Assembly (NCBI GenBank): GCA_041402045.1
Contig: JAWKSZ010000107.1
Location: 1 to 14,347 of the forward strand
DNA: 14,347 nt
From: JAGQRJ01 sp041402045
Lineage (GTDB): Bacteria; Planctomycetota; J058
Reading direction: 5' to 3'
This document shows positions 1 through 6,700 of this stretch, piece after piece (position 1 is the first letter of the stretch; the number at the start of each line of letters is the position of its first letter). A program made the position numbers and the translations under genes. The notes below the pieces were generated by a model that saw only the letters and a list, made by a program, of their open reading frames with translations, did no database searches and was not told where the DNA came from.

Positions 1-781
1 CCTGGAGGTGCGCGTGGGCGTAGTAGGTCAGCGCGCCGCCCATGTAGAGCACGAACGGCGAGCGCGCCCCCAGCCGCTTGGCGAGGTCCAGGGTCAAGGA
101 CACGTCGACGCCGTCGGAGAGGTCGAAGGTCCGGCGGCCGGTGGGCAGGCGGAACAGGAGCCCGGCGGTGACCGCGGGGACGTAGTCGCCGCCCTCGGTG
201 AGCTTGACCCGGCTCTCGAGGATCAGGTCGCTGAAGCCGGTTCCGGCGTGGTCGTAAGCGAAGGGCTGGCCGTCTGGGAGCCGACCCGTCACCTGGTAGC
301 GGTTCTCCGGCACGCGGGAGCGGTCGGCCCCCGGCAGGCTGAAGGCGTCGTGGAAGCCGTCTATGAACGAGTCCATGACGCCGCCCCCCCGCCACTGGTA
401 GGGCAGGTTGATCCCCAGCTCGATCCGGTCGAAGAGCCCCAGGCGCAGGCTCCCGGTGACGGTGCGCACCTCGCCGTCGATCACGTAGCGCCCGTTGGCG
501 AAGGCGTAGGTGTTGGACCACGCGCCGCGCACGGCGAAGCCCACCCCCAGGTGCGGGAGCACCTCGGGGGAGCGGGCCCAGGGGGACAGCCGGTTCAGTT
601 TCAGCAGGTAGGGGTCGCTGATCTCGAACAGGCCCTGCCCCCAGTTGGGCGGGAGCGGCTCCTCGTCGGGGTCGTGGACCCACAGCGGCTCGCCCTCGGC
701 CTCCGCGGAGGGCGCGGCCTCCTGGGCCAGCGCGCACAGCGGCGCGCACAGCGCCAGGAGCAGGAGTCGGCGGTGGATCAC
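1..781 (-). CDS. DUF3187-like outer-membrane protein, partial
   Basis: The frame opens with GTG at 781 (minus strand), inside the lgt stop (GTGA overlap), and stays open for 260 codons to the window edge, so the C-terminus is missing. The N-terminus is a signal peptide: IHRRLLLLALCAPLCALAQ, with a basic start, a hydrophobic core and an Ala-x-Ala type cleavage region. The mature part alternates short amphipathic strands with turns (GSLRLGLFDRIELGINLPYQ; PAVTAGLLFRLPTGRRTFDL), as in an outer-membrane beta-barrel. The segment MDSFIDGFHDAFSLP is what I associate with the DUF3187 family, whose biochemical role is unknown to me. The overlap with lgt suggests translational coupling and shared transcription from the kptA-like gene. 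No ORF-length competitor explains the region. Family call is from memory of the motif and is moderately sure; export and barrel character are inferred from composition. Confidence 0.72.
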   Translation of the reverse strand, partial: MIHRRLLLLALCAPLCALAQEAAPSAEAEGEPLWVHDPDEEPLPPNWGQGLFEISDPYLLKLNRLSPWARSPEVLPHLGVGFAVRGAWSNTYAFANGRYVIDGEVRTVTGSLRLGLFDRIELGINLPYQWRGGGVMDSFIDGFHDAFSLPGADRSRVPENRYQVTGRLPDGQPFAYDHAGTGFSDLILESRVKLTEGGDYVPAVTAGLLFRLPTGRRTFDLSDGVDVSLTLDLAKRLGARSPFVLYMGGALTYYAHAHLQ

Positions 782-1635
782 GCCTTGCCCTTCGGTTCGG
801 GCGGGCCCTCGGGCACCGCGTCGTGGGGGAGCGGCGGCGCCGCCGGCGGGCGCAGCGCGCGCAACTGCGGGACGGTGAGGAACGCGAGCGAGAGCAGCGC
901 GGTCCCCAGCCCGATCGTGGTCGAGGTCGAGAGCCCGAGCAGCGTGCCCCGGCCCGCGTCGTCGCGGAACTGCTCGAGGCAGGCGCGGGCCAGGCCGTAG
1001 CCCAGGCCGAAGCCCAGGAGCACCGTGCCCTCGCGCCGCGGCTGGCGGAACCACAGCCAGATCAGGAACGCCCCCAGGCCGAGGCCCACGACCGAGGCCG
1101 GGAGCTGGACCGGGAACACGGGGAGCGAGGTCCCGCCCTCGGCGACCAGGCCTCGCGCGAGGTGGTCCTCGTAGGCCGGGCTCCCGGTGGGGAAGCGCAC
1201 GCCCCAGTCGTCGGTGACGTAGCCGTAGTCGCAGCCGTAGAGGAAGCAGCCGACCCGCGTCAGGCCCAGGCCCAGGGCCATGGTCGGCGCCGCCGCGTCG
1301 CCGAAGCGCCAGAAGGGGACCTTGTAGAGCCGCGCGGCCACGATCCCGGCCAGCGTCGCCGAGACGAAGGCGCCGTAGGCCGTGCGCCCGGAGTGGGTCA
1401 GCTGGAACAGCTCGCTGAACGGGCGACCGTTGACGATCAGGTCGTGCACCCGGCCGCCCACGAGCCCGACCACGATCACGGTCAGGACCATCCACCACGC
1501 CCGGCGCTCCTCGATCCCCGAGCGCCGGCTGAGGTAGACCGCGAGGTGCGCGCCGATCACGCACGACAGCCCGAGCATGACGCCGTAGCTGAAGACGGGG
1601 TGACCGTTGGGCAGGGTGAACAGGACCGGCAGCAT
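778..1635 (-). CDS. lgt: Prolipoprotein diacylglyceryl transferase (Lgt)
   Basis: Integral inner-membrane enzyme that moves diacylglycerol from phosphatidylglycerol to the lipobox cysteine of prolipoproteins, the first step of lipoprotein maturation. The 285-residue product has about seven hydrophobic spans. Family landmarks visible are FSYGVMLGL near residue 15, GGRVHDLIVNG at 60-70, GRTAYG at 83-88 (a Tyr where E. coli has His103), the signature around Arg127 (LTRVGCFLYGCDYG, 125-138), and ARACLEQFRDD in the last third, holding the second conserved Arg. The signature reads Gly-Cys-Phe rather than the Gly-Asn-Phe of E. coli, so this is a divergent Lgt clade. A Pro-rich tail of about 25 residues follows the last span. 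ATG at 1635 has no Shine-Dalgarno but a TAAGAT box 7 nt upstream. It lies 27 bp after the kptA-like gene and overlaps the DUF3187 gene by 4 bp. Confidence 0.93.
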   Translation of the reverse strand: MLPVLFTLPNGHPVFSYGVMLGLSCVIGAHLAVYLSRRSGIEERRAWWMVLTVIVVGLVGGRVHDLIVNGRPFSELFQLTHSGRTAYGAFVSATLAGIVAARLYKVPFWRFGDAAAPTMALGLGLTRVGCFLYGCDYGYVTDDWGVRFPTGSPAYEDHLARGLVAEGGTSLPVFPVQLPASVVGLGLGAFLIWLWFRQPRREGTVLLGFGLGYGLARACLEQFRDDAGRGTLLGLSTSTTIGLGTALLSLAFLTVPQLRALRPPAAPPLPHDAVPEGPPEPKGKA

Positions 1636-1642
1636 GGGCGCG

Positions 1643-1648
1643 ATCTTA
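1643..1648 (-). promoter_or_regulatory. -10-like box (TAAGAT) just before lgt
   Basis: On the minus strand TAAGAT ends 7 nt before the lgt ATG, and no Shine-Dalgarno is present. That spacing would place the transcript start at the start codon (leaderless). No convincing -35 was found 16-18 bp upstream, and the gene could equally be read from the operon promoter. Low confidence. Confidence 0.25.
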
Positions 1649-1662
1649 CCCGTTCGGTCGGC

Positions 1663-2838
1663 TCACGCTCCGCGCCGGTGGATCAACTCCCAGGCGCGCT
1701 CCAGGATCGGGCGCAGGTTGGGGAACGCGACCTCGGAGATCGCGTCGCGCCCGCGGATCCACTCCACGCCCACGATCCCCTCGATCAACGCCGGGTTGAA
1801 GTCCGGCGTGGGGTTGTCGCAGCGCAGGAGGAAGTAGTGCACGGTCTTGAAGATCGCCTTGCCCTCCGGCGTGCGGAAGGCGTAGCGGTTGGCCGCGAGC
1901 TGCTCGACGACCTCGACCTCGTCGGCGATCCCGAGCTCCTCGCGCACCTCGCGCACCGCGGCCTGGGCCGGGGTCTCCCCCGGCTCGAGCTTGCCCTTGG
2001 GCAGCTCGAGCCGCCCGTCGGGGCCCCAGCGCCCGCTGCGTCGCTGCCGCCGGCGGCGGCCGCTGCTCTTGCGCCGCTCCACACCGCTCGGCGGCGACGC
2101 GCTCTCGCGCCGACGCTCGACCTGGCGGCGATCCGAGGGGTCCCGCGGCTCCTCGTCAGGGGAGATCCCCAGGTCCTCGAGCATCATGCGCCGCGTCTCC
2201 TTGCGCGGCTTGGTGCGGATCAGGGCGAACTCGACGTCGGGCTCGGTCCCCCGCACCAACACCCCGCCCGCGGAGATCTGGCGCGTGAAGCCCGGGCGCA
2301 GCGAGAGCAGATACTTGAGCGGCACCGCGTCCGCGGCGACCAGCCGGTCGCCGCCCACGTCGAAGGGGATCCCCTGCCGGTTGGCCCGCGCGACCTCGAC
2401 CACGAGCACGCGGTCGTCGTCGGCGTGGAACGGCTCCTCCAGCCGCAGCTCGTGCCCGGCGCTCAGCCCGCCCGCCTCGAGGATCGACTCGCGCTCCCCC
2501 GGCTCGAGGATCGCGAAGGCGAAGTCGTCGAGCTCCGTCGGCTCGCGCTGGATCCGGATCCCCGGCACGCTGTGCCCGGAGCGCGCGCGGATCCGGGCGC
2601 CGACCAGCTCGAAGCGCCCGTTGCCCGAGTCGGCGACCACGTCGGCGACCTGCGCCGAGCTCAGCTCGAAGGGCAAGCGCTGCCGCACGTTGATCTCGCG
2701 CACGAGGTCGGCGACCTCGACCCAGCCCTCGGTGTGCAGGGTCAGGCCCACGGTGTCCGGGCGGTGACGCAACAAGAAGGCCAGCAGCTTGCTGACCTTG
2801 ATCGCGTCGAACGCTCCGTCTTGGGGGACTGACACCAC
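1663..2838 (-). CDS. KptA/Tpt1-like RNA 2'-phosphotransferase fused to a NUDIX hydrolase
   Basis: 391 residues in two parts. Residues 13-185 match KptA/Tpt1, which moves an RNA 2'-phosphate to NAD giving ADP-ribose 1'',2''-cyclic phosphate: KLLAFLLRHRPDTVGL (catalytic Arg24-His25), TEGWVEVADLV, NGRFEL, and IRARSGHSVPG (Arg84). The C-terminal lobe is eroded: the LYHGT motif expected near 101-110 reads TELDDFAFAI, and the R-x-HVHLS motif reads GHELRL (128-133). Residues 186-390 are a NUDIX domain with an exact Nudix box G282-I304 (GKLEPGETPAQAAVREVREE, then LGI). The domain is interrupted at about 215-268 by an Arg/Ser-rich low-complexity insert. Start is GTG at 2838, with AAGG 6 nt upstream; the next codon is also GTG. 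First gene of the leftward operon with lgt. Both domain calls are solid; activity of the KptA half is doubtful. Confidence 0.88.
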   Translation of the reverse strand: MVSVPQDGAFDAIKVSKLLAFLLRHRPDTVGLTLHTEGWVEVADLVREINVRQRLPFELSSAQVADVVADSGNGRFELVGARIRARSGHSVPGIRIQREPTELDDFAFAILEPGERESILEAGGLSAGHELRLEEPFHADDDRVLVVEVARANRQGIPFDVGGDRLVAADAVPLKYLLSLRPGFTRQISAGGVLVRGTEPDVEFALIRTKPRKETRRMMLEDLGISPDEEPRDPSDRRQVERRRESASPPSGVERRKSSGRRRRQRRSGRWGPDGRLELPKGKLEPGETPAQAAVREVREELGIADEVEVVEQLAANRYAFRTPEGKAIFKTVHYFLLRCDNPTPDFNPALIEGIVGVEWIRGRDAISEVAFPNLRPILERAWELIHRRGA

Positions 2839-2855
2839 GCCGCCTTACACCACGA

Positions 2856-2864
2856 CTTATAGCA
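2856..2864 (-). promoter_or_regulatory. Extended -10 promoter for the KptA-NUDIX/lgt operon
   Basis: In the divergent gap the minus strand reads TGCTATAAG, a good extended -10 (TGn plus TATAAG). Transcription would start near 2848, leaving a leader of about 10 nt that holds the AAGG ribosome-binding sequence before GTG 2838. No good -35 was seen, which an extended -10 can tolerate. Suggestive only. Confidence 0.35.
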
Positions 2865-2928
2865 GCTCGCCGAGACTCAGGCACGCGCGGCCTGCTCGGC
2901 GGGGCTCTGTGGGGCCGGGCTTCCGGGT

Positions 2929-2934
2929 TACGCT
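2929..2934 (+). promoter_or_regulatory. -10-like box (TACGCT) before the GT9 gene
   Basis: TACGCT lies 6 nt before the GTG start at 2941 and there is no Shine-Dalgarno in between (CTGCGG). The placement suits a leaderless transcript. The -35 region (around 2906-2911) does not resemble TTGACA, so the evidence is weak. Confidence 0.28.
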
Positions 2935-2940
2935 CTGCGG

Positions 2941-4068
2941 GTGAGCGACGCGCCCCCGCGGATCCTGATCGTGCGACTCTCGGCGCTGGGCGACGTGATC
3001 CACGTGCTCCCCGCGCTGAGCGCGCTGCGCCGGCACTGGCCCGACGCCCACCTCGGCTGGGCGGTGGAGACCGCGGCCGCGTCCCTGCTCCTGGGGCACC
3101 CCCAGCTCGACCGGGTGCACGTGATCGCGCGCAAGGAGTGGGCCACGCGGCTCAAGCGCGGGGCGGGGCTCTCGGTGGGCACCGAGGCGCGGCAGGCGGT
3201 GGCCGAGATCCGCGCCGAGGGCTACACCCACGCGATCGACTTCCAGAGCAACTTCCGCTCGAGCCTGGTGGCCCGGCTCTCTGGCGCCAAGGTCCGGGTG
3301 GGGCAGCCCAAGCCCTTCGCCAAGGAGTTCAGCCCGCTGTTCAGCACCCTGCGCCCGGACCCGATCGACCCCCAGGCGCACAAGATCCTGCGCAATATGG
3401 AGTTGCTTCGCCCGCTGGGGGTCGCGCTGGACCCGGTGCCCCGGGGCGAGCTGCCCCCGCGCGACCCGACCGTGGCTGCCGAGCTCCGCGGGCAGCCGGG
3501 GCCCCACGTGCTCGTGCAGCCCGGCGTCAGCCGCTTCGGCGCGCTCAAGGCCTACCCCGCCGCCCACTACGTCCAAGTCGCCCGCGGGCTCGTGGCGAGC
3601 GGCGCGCGGGTGTGGATCTCCTACGGCCCCGGCGAACTCCCGCTGGCCGAGCACGTGGTGGCCGGGGCCCCGGGCGCGCGCCTGGCCCCCGAGACCCGCT
3701 CGGTCCTGGACTTCGTGGCCCTGCTCGAGGCCGCGGACCTGTTCGTGGGGGTGGATTCGGGCCCGCTGCACCTGGCCGCCTGCGTGGGCACGCCGGTGCT
3801 CGGGCTCTACGGACCCAAGTCCCCCTCGATCTACGGCCCGTTCTTCGAGCCGTCCCGGGTGGTCCGCTCGGGCTACCCCTGCTCGCCCTGCACCTACCGC
3901 CGCTGCCCGCTGCCCGAGGTGCGCCCGGAGGAGACCCCCACGGGTACCTGGCGTATCTCGCCGTGCATGGACACTCTGGACCCGCAGGACGTGCTGGCCG
4001 CAGCCCTCGAGCTGCTGCCGCCGCACGATCCGTCTTCTACAATCCGGGGAGCCGAGGGGGTCCCATGA
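2941..4068 (+). CDS. Glycosyltransferase family 9 (LPS heptosyltransferase-like)
   Basis: A 375-residue cytoplasmic GT-B enzyme of the ADP-heptose:LPS heptosyltransferase family (RfaF/WaaC type), expected to add a heptose or related sugar to an LPS core or glycan. The N-terminus RILIVRLSALGDVIHVLPAL (7-26) is the classic GT9 start, with the conserved Asp of GD in the acceptor lobe. The C-terminal lobe has LVQPGVSRFGALKAYP and DSGPLHLAA (272-280), the nucleotide-sugar binding motif, followed by GTPVLGLYGP. A cysteine set (Cys314, Cys317, Cys322, Cys342) near the C-terminus follows the C-x2-C-x4-C pattern seen in part of the family; I cannot assign a metal. GTG 2941 is chosen because the first motif follows directly. 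No Shine-Dalgarno. The TGA overlaps the next ATG (ATGA). Exact sugar specificity is not decidable. Confidence 0.9.
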   Translation: MSDAPPRILIVRLSALGDVIHVLPALSALRRHWPDAHLGWAVETAAASLLLGHPQLDRVHVIARKEWATRLKRGAGLSVGTEARQAVAEIRAEGYTHAIDFQSNFRSSLVARLSGAKVRVGQPKPFAKEFSPLFSTLRPDPIDPQAHKILRNMELLRPLGVALDPVPRGELPPRDPTVAAELRGQPGPHVLVQPGVSRFGALKAYPAAHYVQVARGLVASGARVWISYGPGELPLAEHVVAGAPGARLAPETRSVLDFVALLEAADLFVGVDSGPLHLAACVGTPVLGLYGPKSPSIYGPFFEPSRVVRSGYPCSPCTYRRCPLPEVRPEETPTGTWRISPCMDTLDPQDVLAAALELLPPHDPSSTIRGAEGVP

Positions 4069-5495
4069 CCGAGGAACACGAAGGCGCCGTGTTCGAGCCG
4101 CTGAACCCGACCAGCACGCGCACGGAGTCGGCCGAGCCCGAAACCTCGACGCCGCTGGTCATGGAAGGCGACGAGCCCGAGGACCCGGAGCAGACGTTCC
4201 AGGGCCCGCCGTACGCCGAGCTCCTGGGCGAGGTCAAGGCGCTGCGCTCGCGGAACCAGCTCTTGCGGGCCGAGCGCACCTCCATGGCCGGGCGCAAGTA
4301 CGCGCTCGAGGTCGTGATCGAGTCGCTGCGCGAGAAGCTCGAGAACCTGACCGACCTCGCCGCCGAGCTCGAGGCCCCGGGTGAGCTGGGCGAGGCGCTG
4401 GAGGAGATCCGCCAGACCCTGGGCGACGCGCGTCGAATCGCCGAGAGCAAGAACGTGCTCGAGGGCGAGCTCGAGGAGGAGCGCGCCGCGCGCCTGCGCG
4501 AGCGGCAGGCCCTCGAGATCCGGGTCAGCGAGCTGCAGGAGGAGTCGATCGGCTTCCGCTCGGAGCGCGACTCGCTGCGCGAGCGCCTGGGCGTCTCCGA
4601 CCACCAGCTCAAGGAGGCCAAGGCCAAGCTGCGCGAGTTCGAGAGCCTGCGCGAGCGCGCGGCCACGAGCCTCGAGGAGGCGGTCGAGGCCGAGGCCAGG
4701 CTCCAGCACGTGGAGACCGAGCTCAAGGCCGTGCGCACCACCCTCGAGAGCCGCGACAGCGAGCTCGTCGACCTGCGCACCCGGCGCGTCGAGCTCGAGG
4801 AGGAGCTCGTCGCCGCGCGCTCCACGACCGCGGCGATCGAGACCCGGATCGCCTCGATCGAGGCCGAGCGCGAGGGCGTGCGCGCCGAGCTGATCGCGGC
4901 CCAGGAGAAGCTCGGCTCGCAGACCGTCGACAGCGAGCAGCTGCGCGCCCTCGAGGCCGAGCTCCAGACCGCGGTCCAGGAGAAGGAGGCCTCGGAGGAG
5001 GCCTACCGCCAGCTCTACGAGAACGCCGAGGCCTGGGAGGCCCGGGCCAACGAGCTCGAGGAGGCGCTGAGCGCGACCCAGGGCCTGCTCAACGACCGCG
5101 AGCAGGAGCTCCAGGATCGCCTCGAGCAGCTCAAGGACTCCCAGGAGGAGGCCCTCGAGTCGCGCTCCGAGGCGGAGCAGCTGCGCGCGGCCAAGGAGGC
5201 CCAGGCGCGGGAGCTGCTCGAGACCCGGAACCAGACCGGGCGGCTCAAGCGCGACGCCGAGGAGGCCGACGACCTGCGGCAGAAGCTCAAGCGCCGCGAC
5301 CAGCAGCTCGAGGAGGTCAACGACACGATCCGCGAGCTGCGCCCGCTCCTCGACGACCTCGACAAGGAGAACCGCCGCCTGGCCCGGCTCCTCGGCGACG
5401 CCCGCTCCCGCGGCCGCGTCGACGTGGAGGAGCTGCTCAAGCGCGAGAAGCTCCTGCGCAAGCTCGACAAGCTCGCGAGCCAGCGCAAGGACTGA
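4065..5495 (+). CDS. Long coiled-coil protein of unknown function
   Basis: 476 residues. Residues 1-48 are acidic and Pro/Thr-rich, probably disordered. From about 50 to the end the chain is almost pure heptad-rich, Glu/Arg/Leu-dominated helix with no glycine-rich breaks except AELEAPGELGEAL (near 105), so an extended coiled coil of several hundred residues is expected. There is no signal peptide, membrane span or enzymatic motif. The C-terminus is basic (LLKREKLLRKLDKLASQRKD), perhaps for nucleic-acid or membrane-surface contact. ATG 4065 overlaps the GT9 stop and has GAGGGG about 5 nt upstream. The ATPase gene follows 8 bp after its stop. It could be a cytoskeletal or scaffold filament, or a rod that works with the SMC/RecF-like ATPase next to it; both are inference from layout. 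Function not recognised. Confidence 0.88.
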   Translation: MTEEHEGAVFEPLNPTSTRTESAEPETSTPLVMEGDEPEDPEQTFQGPPYAELLGEVKALRSRNQLLRAERTSMAGRKYALEVVIESLREKLENLTDLAAELEAPGELGEALEEIRQTLGDARRIAESKNVLEGELEEERAARLRERQALEIRVSELQEESIGFRSERDSLRERLGVSDHQLKEAKAKLREFESLRERAATSLEEAVEAEARLQHVETELKAVRTTLESRDSELVDLRTRRVELEEELVAARSTTAAIETRIASIEAEREGVRAELIAAQEKLGSQTVDSEQLRALEAELQTAVQEKEASEEAYRQLYENAEAWEARANELEEALSATQGLLNDREQELQDRLEQLKDSQEEALESRSEAEQLRAAKEAQARELLETRNQTGRLKRDAEEADDLRQKLKRRDQQLEEVNDTIRELRPLLDDLDKENRRLARLLGDARSRGRVDVEELLKREKLLRKLDKLASQRKD

Positions 5496-5503
5496 GGCCG
5501 GCG

Positions 5504-6433
5504 GTGATCAGCAAGGTCCACGTCCAGAACTACCGCTGCCTGAAGTCGGTCGACGTGGACCTGGCGCCGCTGACGGTGTTGATCGGTGAGAACGACACCG
5601 GCAAGTCGAGCTTCCTCGGCGCGCTCAAGAACTTCCAGGTCAACGACTGGGACAACCCGGAGAATCGACGTCTGGGTACTGAGCGAGGCAGTATTCGAGG
5701 CTGGAATGAGCGTGGAGACGAGTCGGAGCGAGGAGTCGGCATTGGGAAGGGCGCTACGCTTGGCTGGAAGCTAGACGCGATCCACTTGGTCTCATTGCCA
5801 GCGAGTGGGCCGGCCATGACCGCCGAGGGAACCGATTCCATGCGGCTTGGCAATGACGGCGCCGGTGTCCCCGCGCTCCTCGACCACTTCCTACGGACCG
5901 ACAGGGAGCGCTTCGATAGCTATCTGCGAGAGGCCAAGCAACGCATTCGAGGGCTGAGCGACCTCAAGATCCGCCTGGCTGACCAAAACCGCCATGTCGC
6001 GCTCGACCTCAAGCTTGAATCGGGTTACGAATTCTCGGCGGACCAGGCTTCCGCAGGCGTCAAGAACCTCCTCTACTTCATCGCCTTGGCTCACCACCCG
6101 TCTCCGCCAGACCTCCTCCTCCTCGAGGAGCCAGAGAACGGCCTTCATCCCAGACGTTTGTCGTACGTGATCCGCCTGCTTCGCGCGCTCTCCAAAGGTG
6201 AGTTCGCCTACGGCGGGACTCGCCCCTGCCAGGTCGTGCTCTCGACACATTCCCCCTACCTCTTGGACGAGATTGACCCTGAGACCGAGCAGGTTCTCGT
6301 GTTTAGCCGTGAGAACGACGGCAGCCGCACCGCCAAAGCAATCGACAAAGAGGGCCTGAAGGTGTTCCTCGACGAGTTCAAGCTGGGCGAAGTGTGGTTT
6401 AACGAGCAGGAAGCCGGGCTCACGAAGCCTTGA
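5504..6433 (+). CDS. AAA/RecF-like ABC-class ATPase
   Basis: 309 residues. N-terminus SKVHVQNYRCLKSVDVDL is the usual RecF/SMC/OLD-type start. Walker A is GENDTGKSS (28-36), the signature-like region SAGVKNLLYF is at 183-192, Walker B with catalytic Glu is LLLLEEPENGLHP (204-216), and the H-loop is STHSPYLL (247-254). This is the AAA_15/AAA_21 group found in OLD nucleases and several defence systems, working as an ATP-gated sensor or clamp with an effector encoded next door. It is short: few residues link Walker A to the central lobe, and no TOPRIM domain follows. GTG 5504 sits 8 bp after the coiled-coil stop. Codon use is host-like up to about 5660, then turns clearly less GC-biased (aatcgacgtctgggtact), suggesting transfer or mosaic origin. 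The TGA overlaps the TTG start of a broken gene. Confidence 0.88.
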   Translation: MISKVHVQNYRCLKSVDVDLAPLTVLIGENDTGKSSFLGALKNFQVNDWDNPENRRLGTERGSIRGWNERGDESERGVGIGKGATLGWKLDAIHLVSLPASGPAMTAEGTDSMRLGNDGAGVPALLDHFLRTDRERFDSYLREAKQRIRGLSDLKIRLADQNRHVALDLKLESGYEFSADQASAGVKNLLYFIALAHHPSPPDLLLLEEPENGLHPRRLSYVIRLLRALSKGEFAYGGTRPCQVVLSTHSPYLLDEIDPETEQVLVFSRENDGSRTAKAIDKEGLKVFLDEFKLGEVWFNEQEAGLTKP

Positions 6434-6498
6434 GCAAGGGCGCGCTGCAGCTCGCGATCCTAGGCGACGGCAGCCGCGACGAGGCCATGCTGCCTGGG
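6430..6498 (+). pseudogene. 5' remnant of the ATPase's partner gene, cut by repeats
   Basis: TTG at 6430 overlaps the ATPase stop (TTGA) and opens SKGALQLAILGDGSRDEAML, then PG, after which the frame enters the 43-bp repeat array at 6499. The segment AILGDGSRDEAMLPGL has the look of the first strand and acidic turn of TOPRIM or DUF4276-type proteins (compare vEGxxDE), which often sit beside this class of ATPase. The frame stays open to 6750 only by chance: each 43-bp unit shifts the frame by one, so the array cannot code a conserved protein. No continuation was recognised downstream of the array. Gene remnant is well supported by coupling and sharp boundary; TOPRIM/DUF4276 identity rests on about 15 residues. 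Confidence 0.55.
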
Positions 6499-6700
6499 CT
6501 GCAGACGTTCGCGAACGGGTGTACGACTGGGTCGACCCACTCTGCAGACGTTCGCGAACGGGTGTACGACTGGGTCGACCCACTCTGCAGGCGTTCGCGA
6601 ACGGGTGTACGACCAGGTCGACCCACTCTGCAGGCGTTCGCGAACGGGTGTACGACCAGGTCGACCCACTCCGCAGGCGTTCGCGAACGGGTGTACGACC
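6499..6700 (+). repeat. 43-bp tandem repeat array, 4.7 units
   Basis: Four complete head-to-tail units start at 6499, 6542, 6585 and 6628, and a 30-bp partial one at 6671. Units 1 and 2 are identical, units 3 and 4 are identical, and the pairs differ at the same few sites (CTGCAGACG versus CTGCAGGCG; GACTGGG versus GACCAGG). Each unit carries the perfect 12-bp palindrome CGTTCGCGAACG, and units 1-2 also the perfect palindrome TGGGTCGACCCA (6528-6539 in unit 1). There are no spacers, so it is not a CRISPR, and 43 is not a multiple of three, so it is not coding. The palindromes could bind a dimeric protein or fold as hairpins. Confidence 0.93.

Noticed and set aside
823..2832. Plus-strand frame of 669 codons across lgt and the KptA-NUDIX gene
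   Set aside because: Low-complexity Arg/Glu/Gln/Ala composition, no domain motif, and both strands cannot code here given the clear Lgt, KptA and Nudix motifs on the minus strand.
6499..6700. CRISPR array
   Set aside because: Units are contiguous and near identical over the full 43 bp with no variable spacers, and no cas gene is present.
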